64,000 nt of DNA from Amphibalanus amphitrite (taxonomy: Eukaryota; Arthropoda; Thecostraca; Balanomorpha; Balanidae): the NCBI RefSeq assembly GCF_019059575.1, contig NW_024881534.1, positions 1,306,501-1,370,500 on the forward strand, written 5' to 3'. The notes beneath the pieces were generated by a model. It was not told the origin of the DNA, did no database searches, and was given only the letters and a program-made list of their open reading frames with translations. Made by a program: the position numbers and the translations under genes. This document shows, piece by piece, positions 12,821 to 23,745 of this stretch (its first letter is position 1; every line of letters begins with the position of its first letter).

Positions 12821-13787
12821 CTAGAGTTTTCCGCAGCCATACGCCGGTAGTAAGTTGCACATATACAGAAAGTTAATTTACGCTATGTTCAATGGTTTAA
12901 AAGCCAACAGTTTTATTACAATTCTTTCCGAGCTTAAATTGTGATCAACTGCAAGACAACGGAATTAAGTTTAATGCGGTTCATAAAGCAAAATCGCAAT
13001 TAGGGATGTGACCTAGGCTCGGAGACCTTGGCAACAAAAGCACATCCACCAACACCAAAAGCGCTACCAGTCCATGCAATACTTCCGTTGACCGTAGATC
13101 ACGTTTCCAGCAGTTCCTGTTACCGCCGCCTATATATCAGGTGCAGACTGAGCGGTGGAGCTTTCAGAGCGCCGCCGTTCAGAGCTTCGACCGAGCATAC
13201 AGTACAAAGACGCGGATGTGTCCTCTGCCAGGTTGATTCCGTCGAATTAGGCCCATTGTCACCGGCCATAGGGGCGTCATTGCCGGCTTCCCAGCGCTGA
13301 TTGGCGGAAAGGACCTTCCGGATATTTCATTAGCTGACGTGTGCTCACCGGGCTGCCATGGCAGGAGTCGTGCAGAACAGAACAGGACAGCTAGACAACT
13401 GAATGCAGGGCGGACGCACTGAACGTCTGTGGGCAGTACGCACGGTGTAGAAACAAAAAACTATGTTTGTGACAAACTTATGCTTTGTCACAACTCTGCC
13501 TGTGCATAAAATTTCCAGCAGTAGACTGAATGGCAAAGATCAATAGGGCTGATCCAATAAGACAAAATGTAGCCATGTTGCAAAGCCATCAAATTCTCGC
13601 ACCATTTTTTTTTTCGGGAGGTATTGACTTCAAGCGACGACTTCTCGCATTCTGCTGTCGTAATTTCTATAAATATAGGTTATAATCCATCATTTTTTAT
13701 CATTGTATGCAGTCATGTCAACTATGATCAGACACCGGAACGAGCTAATAAAGGCACGGGGATCGGAGATGCAGCCCAGATCAGTCT

Positions 13788-13885
13788 TCATTAGGCCGTC
13801 AGGCTGGTGCCGCCGCGGGAGGGGAGGGGAGCGACTGGGGGGGGGGCGGCGTGGCCTCTGTGACGTCATCGTGACGTCACGGTCG
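13788..13885. promoter_or_regulatory. GC-box block with paired CRE sites
   Basis: A purine/G-rich strip with a long G-run is followed by TGACGTCA at 13861-13868 and 13872-13879, only 11 bp apart (about one helical turn). Promoter-like, but no first exon was recognised next to it. Confidence 0.45.
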
Positions 13886-14415
13886 GGGTGAGAGTCGGCC
13901 AGAGTGGCAGCAATGGCTGATGGTGCTATCTGGAGCGCGCAGTCTGTCGCTCTGACATCGATTCCTTGTTATGCTCAAGAGACATATGTAGCACTTTGAA
14001 AGCGTCAGTGAATCTGATGAAATTAACGTCTTGCTTATGTTCACAGTTGAAGCTTGATGAGGAAGGTCATAACATAACCGTTATATACGTCTGGTCCAAT
14101 AAAAGAGGCTAAATGCTGCGCACAGTAGAAGTTTATTTTCCACCGAAAAAAGGACATCAGACGCTGATATTTATAGTGACCTTTTCACCTCGAATTATAT
14201 CCCATGGCGTTCGTTCCAATGTTGTATACCAGCATTTTAGAAGGAAACTTCAAGGAATGTTCAAGGAAAGCATGAACAGGAAAGCATTTAGCAAGACACT
14301 TTATACTAAATTTAATCTAACTGCAAAGCAAACTTAGGGCATTCACGATAATCCAGGCATAGATGAAAGCTGATGTGGCATATGTGGTAAGTCATTTCAA
14401 GATTTCGACATACGA

Positions 14416-14646
14416 CTAGCTAGGAGTTGGCTCCTTCAGTCGCTGGTAAAAACACTCAAGTTCCCTCGCGGGTGGAGTCAAATCCTTCATCAGGCCAAAT
14501 GGCTCATAACCAGGCTTCAGTAACGGCACTCCGCCGACGATCTCGGTGCTAAAAGATCGCCGTCTTTGCTGAGGATCTTTGATGTGGTAACTGGATAGGG
14601 CTGGTATGAGATAGAAAGGCATCCCGGCCCGAACCAGAGAGGTCAT
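14416..14646 (-). other. Unrecognised open frame of 76 codons
   Basis: A minus-strand frame with a fairly ordinary amino-acid mix (for example GGVPLLKPGYEPFGLMKDL) that ends in a stop. I do not recognise it. It could be a fragment of a mobile element or chance. No splice sites were clearly placed. Confidence 0.15.
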
Positions 14647-15700
14647 TTCAAAGTTTCATGTGCTAAAAAGGAGATCATTTGAAGCAGAAGCACCCACTTC
14701 GAGTTCGATGAATGAGGTTAGTGAAGCCGCGAGGAAGACAAATATGATATTGAAGTGCTGCTTAAGCTAGTAAAGGTTATATAAAAATGCATTCACTGTT
14801 AGCATTAAGTTGCGTGGAAATACGCATCAATGGAATTGATTTATTTCATTGTCATATATTGTGCTCAAAATAAATGTGACCACAAAAATCCATCAATTAG
14901 GCTTCTAAGATAGTAGACACAAAGGCTAAAAACACCAGGACAACGAAGCCCAAACTCAATCTCCAATCTAAATGATAAAAATACCTATTTATCTTACGGT
15001 TGCATTACGTTGCATGTTTTAAATATCAACTATATAGGATGGCCACGTCTTGGTTCCCACGCCCACCTGAGATTTAAATCATGCTAGCCCCAGCGCAGAG
15101 CACTAGTCCCTCATTAATTAGTCGTCCACTAGGGTTACCCGCGTGCTCCGCAACGCGAAGGGGGGATTTTTTGACCCGTGGGTATTGGGTTGGTCTGTGT
15201 CGATTTGGTTTGTAGATATCCATTTCGTTCGATTGCTTTTTGACGGCAAGTATTTTGTAAGAAAACAAAAAGATACATCGCATCGAGGTGCCCGTGTCGT
15301 ATTATCATGCGTTCTACTTTAGAATGATTCGAAAACTGGCGTGAAGTCTTTTGAGGGCCATCGATGAATTTCGCTAAGAATGACAATGTAATGGTTTGGA
15401 ACATTTACATTTTTAAGGATACTGTTGCTAATCATGCAAAAATGAAGAGTGAATATTGGACAGAATTGAATGCTCTATCCAATGGTACCATATTCAATTG
15501 CCAAAGGTATCAGGTTATGCAGCAAACCCCGTGTGATTAATAAAGTGGCACAAAATTGACAAACACGATTTTCTCCTGTGATTTGCACCACCTTGATTTG
15601 GATCAATCAGCTTTTCACAATTTTTATATGAGAGGCGGTACCTTTCTCTTGCAAATAGGCGTTGATTCAACTCGCTCCATTTAACGGTCACCTAAAAATA
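14647..15700. other. Non-coding AT-rich stretch
   Basis: AT-rich intron-like sequence. Nothing recognised. Confidence 0.5.
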
Positions 15701-15799
15701 AAATTAATTCCAAAATCCCTCAAAAACCGCAATTTTTCAAATAAAAGTGCCCTCTCCGGTGCACGTGGCGCGTGCTATCCTCTGCATTGCACACCATTC

Positions 15800-16160
15800 A
15801 ATAGCCCGTTCAATTCTGTACACGATGCTGTTTTCCCCGTGCCGGTCGGACCCCTGGTCACCAAGATATTGCACGGGGACTGGACCCGTGTCGGCCAAAA
15901 TGAGCCGTTTTCGCCCGATTTCGCACGCCGATTTATACATGTAAAGTCTATGACGCGAATTTGCACTTTTTGAGCTAGCGCCACGCGCTCCCTATCGACC
16001 CGATCGAGCTGAGACCCCTCAAAGGCACGTCGCGCATCCTTGATCTATAAGTTGTGCAAATTTCACCGGGCTAGGTGCAATGGTCTGGCCTGTAGTCCAC
16101 GCAAAGCACCACCAAGTCGGGACCTCGGTAACGGACAGACGCACCCTCCTCAAATAGTAA
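15800..16160. repeat. Dispersed repeat, left copy
   Basis: The last ~130 bases (words such as cctataa.gtgtgcaaatttca, cctgtag, ggacagacg and aatagtaa, with gaps) reappear in the same order and orientation at about 17200-17343. The two copies flank the CTACCN satellite and the 135-bp tandem array. Element class unknown. Confidence 0.45.
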
Positions 16161-16166
16161 TATAGA

Positions 16167-16488
16167 CTACCACTACCCCTACCACTACCCCTACCACTGC
16201 CCCTACCACTACCCCTACCACTGCATCTACCACTACCACTACCACTACCCCTACCCCTACCACTACTACTACCCATGTTCCTACCCATACCACTACCCCT
16301 ACCACTACCCCTACTACTACCCCTACCACTACTACCCCTACCACTACCCCTACCCCTACCCCTACTACTACTCCTACCACTACCCCTACCCCTACCCCTA
16401 CTACTACTCCTACCACTACCCCTACCCCTACCCCTACCCCTACCTCCTAGCACTACTACTACCCCTACCACTACCACTACCTACCACT
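16167..16488. repeat. Degenerate (CTACCN)n satellite
   Basis: About 320 bases of six-base units CTACCC and CTACCA with occasional CTACTA. The strong strand bias produces a Gly/Val-rich frame on the minus strand and a Pro/Leu-rich one on the plus strand; neither is a gene. Confidence 0.93.
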
Positions 16489-16618
16489 GGGTCATGTCAG
16501 GTCACATACTAATTGGATCCAATAAATGTTTTTAAAAAATCAGAATTTAAAAGATCTTCTAGCACCGCTCCTATTCGTTCCATTCCATTACCCTTAATCG
16601 ATTTTGTCGGGAATAGCG

Positions 16619-16935
16619 CTTTGTGACAAATGTGGCGTGTTACGGCAAACGCGGTGCATATTCACCCGGTGATTGAGCATGCATCTTTGCACCAAATTAC
16701 ACCCATATCGGACCATATTTGACAAAACTGTGCGATTTGCGGCAAAAATGACGCCCTGAGATAATTGTTGCGCATTCCGGCAAACGCGGCGCATCTGTAC
16801 CTGTTGGTTGAGCATGCATCCTGGCACCAAGTTGTACCCTTATTGCAGCATATGAGATAAAGTTGTGCAATTTGCGGCAAAAATGACGCCTTGTGACCAA
16901 TGTGACGCATTGCGGCAAACGCGGTGCGTTTTTAT
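16619..16935. repeat. 135-bp tandem repeat, about 2.3 copies
   Basis: The word CGGCAAACGCGG recurs at 16643, 16778 and 16913, exactly 135 bases apart each time. Between them GAGCATGCATC and GCGGCAAAAATGACGCC also recur in order. Copies differ at scattered bases. Confidence 0.85.
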
Positions 16936-17069
16936 ACTTGTATCACAAACTCTTCCCATTGAACGAAAATCAACACATTCTCTCGCCACTTTTTATTCAA
17001 ATTAAAAACCTGCCCATCCGCCAATGCGAGGCACCCGCCACCGATCGGCATGCATTTAGCTCACAACGT

Positions 17070-17343
17070 TTGTCGACCCCGGCTCTCAATGAAGATCTAC
17101 GAAACGATCAAAATTTCATTGGCGTCCTTCCAGCGCGCCCCACGCGCGAACCGTGCACCCCAGCGAATCGGAACCTAGAAAAGGCGCTGACCCGTTCTGT
17201 CACCTATAAGGTGTGCAAATTTCAGCCCCCTACGTCGTACCGTCTGCCCTGTAGCCGTAACAAATTGAACCCACTACACGGCGTGGCGGACACACACACA
17301 CACACACTCACAGACAGACGGATTCTGTTTGAATAGTAAGTTA
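17070..17343. repeat. Dispersed repeat, right copy, with (CA)n
   Basis: This is the partner of the repeat ending at 16160. It contains a short (CA)n run at about 17289-17307 and a GACAGACGG motif, and ends near gaatagtaagttaga. Confidence 0.45.
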
Positions 17344-18881
17344 GATTTTACTTGCAGCCTATCATTTAATCTGATACCTGCTCCACTATGCTGGCTCTAG
17401 TGGCCGCTGCACATAAAAGGATTACGGACTAGATAATATCAAGATTCCAGATCGGTTTTCGGTAGTCTGTTCTCGGAGCAGAAGAAGCTGATCAATAGTT
17501 GCAGCTAAAATCACTATGCACCGACAAATGTGGGTATTGGCTAGGCAAATATGTAAAATCATTAACTGTAGCGGCTAAACTATTTGTGGTAGACTTTAAA
17601 ACCTGGTAATGAAGCAGCATATGTACAATGTGCACTTGCAGTCGCATCTGGAAATGATTATTCAACGCAGCGATATGGGAGACACCATCCACATTGGCTA
17701 CAGACTGGATGGCATAGTGGGGGTGCAATGTATCCCCACTCGATTCAGTTTAGGGTTGAAACAAAGCATCCCCCGAGAATGAATATCTAATCAATGTTCG
17801 AGCGAATTCCTGCATTTCGCCCTCCGAAATGGCCAGCTCTATCACATTATGCGGCATGTAAAGGTTACTGAGATGCTTCTATGCAGATTAGCTCATTAGA
17901 GAGTGGAAATTATAGCACCCGGAAACATGAATTCCGATATTTGTGATCCTTGACAGCTCCAAAAGGCCCATTATTCATTATTAGTTTGCAAATAGCTTTG
18001 AAACAGATAAGTCAATGTTGTAGAAAATGTCCGTTTTGATAAAAGCTTGCAAAACAAAACTTCCGTTCGTCATATACTGATACAATATGGACGACGATGG
18101 CCTAAATTCCGGTCCAAAACTGGAACCTTGTTACGTGCCAGTTAAGGTAGCCATACCAAAGCTGTGTGCACTAAAATTCACAATAGAAAACATTACCGTC
18201 GTCGTATTACAAGCCGAAAGTACGACCCATGTGAGCTAAGGTAAAATACAGTTACAAATTCACGCCTAGAAGCGTTGCCAATAGCACTAGCACGCTCATT
18301 TTCAGGTGACACTCAAATGCAGTACGTAAGTGGCTCAGTGTTCCATTTTTGGGAATTTTGGGTGGAAAATCACACCTAATGGGCAAAATATTTTCATCCC
18401 CAAAACCAGGTAAATTGGAATTCTTTCATCTTTGAAAAACGCTCAACGCATGCTCAACAATTAATAGCCAGATTACCAGATACACCTAGCAGCGCCATAT
18501 AGACAGTTAGAACTTACAGGTTTGCTACATAATACATAATTTCCATGAAAAAAGATGCTAAATCAAGGCACAAACCCAACAACTCACCCTGACTGACAAC
18601 GAAAGAAAATAAACTTGCACACTTCCAGCTGTTAATAACAAATATGCGTTGAATGACCTTGATCACCTCAACTGTTTGTAAAAACCAGGCTTGTGTTCTG
18701 AATAGATTCTTTTGGATATTCATAACAACTATGATTGGTGGTTTGCTGCCAACGCAAAACGGATGAGCCGCTGCTTGCGCAAATTAAACACTACCTCTGC
18801 AATTCGCTTTTGACTAAGTTACGCAGGATACGCCTACAAAATTTTCATCTTTGGACCCGCAGTCAGCTGGGCACACCCTGC
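17344..18881. other. Non-coding AT-rich stretch
   Basis: No frame, RNA gene or repeat that I can support. Confidence 0.5.
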
Positions 18882-19762
18882 GCACACCCTAGGGATGAAT
18901 TTAAAACTTGGTGGGCTATAACTTGTTTCATATACAAAATAGGGTTATAAGACCGATACCAATTTATTCTACATTCATTTCTGATCCTATTGTATCAATT
19001 TCACCACAAATTATGTCCGTCGATGGCTTCTAGAGGACTTTAAAGCTCGATGCTTCGGGCCTGGCAGAGGTCCAAGATGAGAAAAGCCACCCTGCGCACA
19101 CCCTAGGGATGAATTTAAAACTCCGCGGGCTCTGGCTGGTTTCATAGGTAAAATAATGTTTTGAGACCGATACCAATTTATTCTGCGTTTATTTCTGATC
19201 CTATCGCATCAATTTCGCCACAAATTATGTCCGTCAATGGCTTCTAGAGGACTTTAAAGCTCGAGGCGTCGCGCCTGGTAGAGGTCCAAGATGAGAAAAG
19301 CCACCCTGGGCACACCCTAGGGATGAATCTAAAACTCCACGGGCTCTGGCTGGTTTCATAGGCAAAACAATGTTTTGAGACCGATACTTATTTATTCTGC
19401 GTTCTTTTCTGATCATATTATATCAATTTCACCACAAATTATTAACGTTATTAGTTTTTAGATGTCTTTGAAACTCGAGGCGTCGGGTCGGGCAGGGGTT
19501 CAAGATGACTGACACGCCACCCTGGCACACCCTAGGGATGAATATGAAACTCTGTGGACTCTGGCAGGTTTCATACGCGAAATGAGGTTATAAGACCGGT
19601 AATGATGTATTTTACGTTAATTTCTCATGCTTTTGCAATAATCTTACCGCCAATTACTCATTTCAATTAGTTTCTAGAGGTTTTTAAACACGAAGCGTTC
19701 GGCCGAGGGAAAGCCAAGACGAGTGAAAGGATACCTTGGCACACCTCTAGGGATAAATTTAA
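18882..19762. repeat. 214-bp satellite, four units plus a partial fifth
   Basis: The word AGGGATGAAT (or a one-base variant) starts at 18891, 19105, 19319, 19534 and 19749, giving periods of 214, 214, 215 and 215. Units 2 and 3 are closest; unit 4 is more diverged. The array is cut at a TTAA inside the fifth unit by element H. Confidence 0.92.
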
Positions 19763-19971
19763 CCCATTTACGCCCTTCGTTGCGTTTTCGCAACACAAGC
19801 AAGCGTCGACGTGATCAAATCTTGAGAAGGGTGTAATGGCGTCTCACCGATGAGACAAGTTTCAGCGCGTTTAGCATGGTTGTGCGCATGATGCTACGCA
19901 GTTACAAGTCTGTGCGGCCGGTAACTTACTGTCCAGAGCTCCCAGAGGGAAGTCGAAGGTCCCGTCAGTGA

Positions 19972-19979
19972 TGACGTCA
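19972..19979. promoter_or_regulatory. CRE site
   Basis: A single perfect TGACGTCA inside element H. Confidence 0.35.
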
Positions 19980-20299
19980 CGAAAACCAAAATAAGTAGAT
20001 TAAGTGATTAATTATATCGTAATGAATAATGTGTGAACATATTCTGCAGAGTCCCTGCAATAGCTAGAATATGCATTTTTTTTAACAAATTATGCTGCAA
20101 ATAGGGTTTGTGACTATTTTCAAATATGACTACAGTCGTGTTGCGGTAACGCAACGTTGGGCGCATCGGAAAGACAGGGGTGTTGCGAAAACGCAACGAG
20201 GGGCAAATTGGCAGTGCAGCGGAAGTATAGGAACATCAAATAGACCTCACTTGTGGTACGCTGTGGGTTCTTTCCTTCTCTCCCCAATCTTCCTCCCTC

Positions 20300-20330
20300 T
20301 CTCCCTCCCTCCCTCCCTCCCTCCCTCCCT

Positions 20331-20423
<93 letters not shown>
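20300..20423. repeat. (TCCC)n then (CT)n microsatellite
   Basis: A tetranucleotide block passes directly into a CT dinucleotide run of about 42 units. Arg-Glu and Ser-Leu frames through it are artefacts. Confidence 0.97.
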
Positions 20424-20426
<3 letters not shown>

Positions 20427-20501
20427 TTGTAGTCGTGAGGGACGTGTAGGTATGTAAAGTGCAAGGTGCATTTGCACGTGAGTGTTGCGACACGTTTCAC
20501 A

Positions 20502-21702
20502 TTAACCCGCGCCCTGGTGTGGGTCTGAGCCACCTTCGCCCTGGTGGGGGGGGGGGGGGGGGCCAAAATGACCCCCCCCCGTCTAACTCGAAAACGAAGA
20601 GGGCTAGGAAGACGCGGAAAAAAGCAAACGAAAGCCCATAACAAGTACGTTCGAAAGTATTTCAGTCATTTTTTCGCTAAGGTCAATATTGAGGTCGCTA
20701 GAGGTCATCATAGGTCAAATTTCAGTGTTTTCGGTGTTGCCGGACATATTCCGCTGTAGCTCGGAAACTAGAAGAGCTAGAGAGCCGCGGAAAAAAGCAA
20801 TCGATAGCTCTTTTCAAGCTCTTTCGCCAAGGTTCGTCAGATTTGACCTCAGCTCAACGGTTTGGCCCACAGAGGTCATGCAAGGTCAACTTGGCAAATT
20901 TCGTTGAAAATGTTTTTAACTATAGCATGCATTCACGAGAAAATAGAGAAACGATTCATGCACCATCGTGCTTGGCTCGTCGAGACGCGTCGAATGATAT
21001 ATAGTTTGACCTCGAAAGGTCATTTTGAAAATTTGACCTCAGGTCAAGGTCATGACCTTACCGAAATAGGTCATGCTGCATATCATTCGATCCGCATTGA
21101 CGAGACAAACACGATAAACGTCGAACGGAGTCTCTATCTCTATTCAATAACAAGTAAGTGCAGAAAAACCGCTGGTGACCTCTGGTGACCAGGGAGATGA
21201 CCTAGCGTGACCTCAGCGAGGTCACAAGCAAATGGTTTCACATGGGCTGTGATTTGCTGACCCAAGACACTTCAATAACGAAATATAGGAACAATCACGC
21301 CCGATTTAGCTGAAAAACAACTACTTTTCGATTCTCCCATTGACTTATAATGGGGAGCAGCGATGACCTGACCTGACCTTAGGTCACATTTATAAAAAAT
21401 CCGAGATAGCCATTTTGTAGAGCTGGGTGACATCTTCAAGTACTGTAAATTTTACATCGATCGGATAAAAGCTGTGCCTTTGAGAGAGCTTTGAACTTTT
21501 TAGAGGTGGTGTCAGTTTTGGTGACCTTGTGACCTGACCTGACCTGACCCGAACCCCCCAAAAAAGGACATGATGTAAAAATGTTGAATAAACAGCTATA
21601 CAAAGTTTCAGGGCGCTAACTCAAGTGGTTTCTGAGTTATCGCTGAAAAACCACAGGGGGGGGGGGGCCAAAATGGCCCCCCCCCACCAGGGCGAAGGTT
21701 AA
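20502..21702. mobile_element. TTAA-flanked transposon, copy B
   Basis: TTAA at 20502-20505 and 21699-21702. The left end reads CCCGCGCCCTGGTG. The right end in complement reads CCTTCGCCCTGGTGGGGG and is matched more exactly by an inner left-hand copy at about 20532-20550. G-run/loop/C-run hairpins lie inside both ends, with loops ccaaaatga and ccaaaatgg. Many AGGTCA/TGACCT words are present. A core at about 20995-21120 has TCGAATGATAT facing ATATCATTCGA and is shared with copies D and E. It is nested in element H. Confidence 0.8.
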
Positions 21703-22016
21703 CTCACTTAAACAGCTATCAAACACTCATTTCTTTTTCTCTCGCAGATTATCGGGCTGTTCACTAACTGCAATGGGTTTTCGAGCATCTGAAAATCGCA
21801 TGGTAGGAAAAGGACCTGCATCAAACGGTCGGCGATGCTAACGGAGCTGAGAGATAGCGAGGTACTTTGAAAATTGGATCTACTTTGTACTAAATAATGG
21901 GGACGTAGTCTGGTATCAGACGACAGATAGGCATTGTCATTCTCTGGATACAATCCGCTGACCCTTACGTTAGAAAAGATAACTCCCAGAGTCGGCAAAT
22001 GTGGGATATGCCCCCT

Positions 22017-22030
22017 GGGGGGGGGGGGGG
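22017..22030. repeat. G-run
   Basis: Fourteen consecutive G, next to CCCCCT. It may be a remnant of a G/C-hairpin element end, but no TTAA terminus was found. Confidence 0.6.
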
Positions 22031-23377
22031 CAACAGACCCCTTAGGCAGGGGTGATGAGGGCGTCTGGGAAAATAATAGTTTACTTTTAGAATTCATGGT
22101 TTGCACGGATTGATAAGGTGGTTGATGTGAAGCATTGCTTGTTTGTTTACTGAGGGTAGGCCTGTCTAATCAGACCATTTTAGAGCTAGAAGCATTATTG
22201 GAATTAGGGAAAACATTGATCTGAGCAGGCATGGTGAATCGTCGAGGCTGAGCCCATCCATCCAGGCCACCCATGAACCAGCCCCACCCCCCTTCCCAAG
22301 CACTTACTGCATCCGGCTATACAGACCTGCGCTCCTATGGGAGCTGCTCGAATGCGACATAGTTGCCCGTCCAGCTCGAAACAGGGGTTGAGGCATGGAG
22401 GAGAAGGATTCTACTATCCTGAAGATGGAAAGGACGGATTAACGGAACACTTGGAAAGTGTGAACTGCGTCGAATCACTGGTCTGCCCTGGCATTGTCTC
22501 GAGAGAGAGGTTACAAGTGAAGGTCGCTGAGAGTGGGACAATGACAATTTTGTATTAGGTGTAAAAGTGATAAAATGGGTCCTGGGAGACATTTTAAGCC
22601 GAGTTGTTATGACGCGCTACGCCTTACGCGGGTAATTTGTGAAAGCCGGATAGGTTCATTTTTTTTTTTTTTTTGCTAAGAGTAGGCATGACTACCCTGC
22701 ATTTGAATTTAGCTTTACTCCTAGGAGGGTGGTTAACAATGGTATTGCGGATAGGCGCTTAGGCGAGGCACAGGTTTACTCCCAATCGGCAATCCTCGGT
22801 TAAATTGTTTTCTGTTTGGGGTTCTCATATGAGAGGGTAATGGGCTAATGGCTCTGTCTAGCTTCCAAAAAGAAAGCACCGCCCAGGGTACTTGCCAACC
22901 ACTAGGTACTTTAAATGGTACTCCACTAGGTACTCCCTCATTCAGGCTCTTAGGCGGGTAATAAAGCATGAGGGATGTGGGTTCCGCATTCTCCAGCAGG
23001 CAGCAATATTTGTCAACAGTTGGTGAATTATATGTTAAAACAAACTAGCATTTACGGCGGTTTAGTGTACTTTATGTCCGTCTGATGTGCCCGTCGTTGC
23101 GTTTTCGCAACGCTGATGTCGCCCGGTGTGCCCTTCGTTGCGATTTCGCAACGCACGTTTTTTACGTTTTTCTCGAAAAACTTTTGCTGCCGGCAAAAAT
23201 TATTTTCGATTCCATGCAAGGCCCTGGTAGAAGCGTAACATATCTTGATTTCATCGATTTTCATGATGGTCAATATTCCTGGGCATAAATGGGTTAAGAT
23301 ACGGTATCCCCAGATCTGCCCAATACATGTTCTGAAGCTGGTAGATGGGATTAAGAAGGCCCTAGCTTTTTAATAAA

Positions 23378-23611
23378 TTATCCCTCGCCCGTATGGGGGG
23401 GTCGAACGAACCACCCCCCCCCCTCGTTTTTTTCGAGAATAACTCGCGTAAAAAGCGGCCGATCGGGACGAAACTTTCAGGACCCTCGAGTCAATTAATT
23501 GGACACCTACTCTGAAAATCTCATATTCCTGACCCAAATGACCTTTGACCTGTGACCTATTTCTTGAGGCCATGTTTGGCCGGAATCGCGATTCGGCGTA
23601 TGTCGGCTCGC
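23378..23611 (-). mobile_element. Truncated transposon copy C
   Basis: It starts TTAT then CCCTCGCCCGTATGGGG, a G-run, a loop and a C-run. It then matches the right-hand 210 bases of copy A in reverse complement (AACTCGCGTAAAAAGCGGCCG and onward, including the GACCTTTGACCTGTGACC part). Similarity stops at about 23611. No second end was found, so this is a one-ended fragment. TTAT suggests a mutated TTAA. Confidence 0.75.
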
Positions 23612-23647
23612 TTCGCATTATGTCCTGATGTCCTGATCAGCGATGCA

Positions 23648-23745
23648 CTCCGTTCCGTTGCAGTTGCTCTGATCAGTGATCACTGATGCCCTCCGTTCTG
23701 TTGCGGGTGCTCTGATCACTGATCACTGATCAGTGACGCTCTCTC
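23648..23745. repeat. 43-bp tandem pair with TGATCA palindromes
   Basis: CTCCGTTCYGTTGC starts at 23648 and 23691. Each copy is followed by GCTCTGATCA and runs of TGATCACTGATCAG. The word CGTTCCGTT also recurs more loosely at about 23978. Confidence 0.7.

Larger units (their letters stand above)
19759..23297. mobile_element. TTAA/CCC element H with GTTGCG palindromes, nested insertion inside
   Basis: TTAA at 19759-19762 and 23294-23297 flank termini CCCATTTACGCCC and, in complement, CCCATTTATGCCC. This is the piggyBac-type pattern but a different family from copies A-G. Near-palindromes of the type GTTGCGTTTTCGCAAC occur at 19778-19794, 20140-20156, 20182-20198, 23095-23112 and 23136-23153. 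The pairs at 20138-20210 and 23085-23155 are inverted copies of one another and could be transposase-binding repeats. The core contains a microsatellite and a complete copy of element B. No transposase frame is visible. The right flank (ttaagatacgg) does not continue the satellite, so the locus was rearranged or the two ends come from different insertions. Confidence 0.65.

Noticed and set aside
16019-16535. Gly/Arg-rich and Pro/Leu-rich frames
   Set aside because: They are translations of the CTACCN satellite.
18882-19762. CRISPR-like array
   Set aside because: The repeats are full 214-base tandem units without short constant repeats and unique spacers, and the genome is eukaryotic.
20092-20644. 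Long frames rich in Ser-Leu or Arg-Glu on both strands
   Set aside because: They are products of the TCCC/CT microsatellite, not protein-coding.
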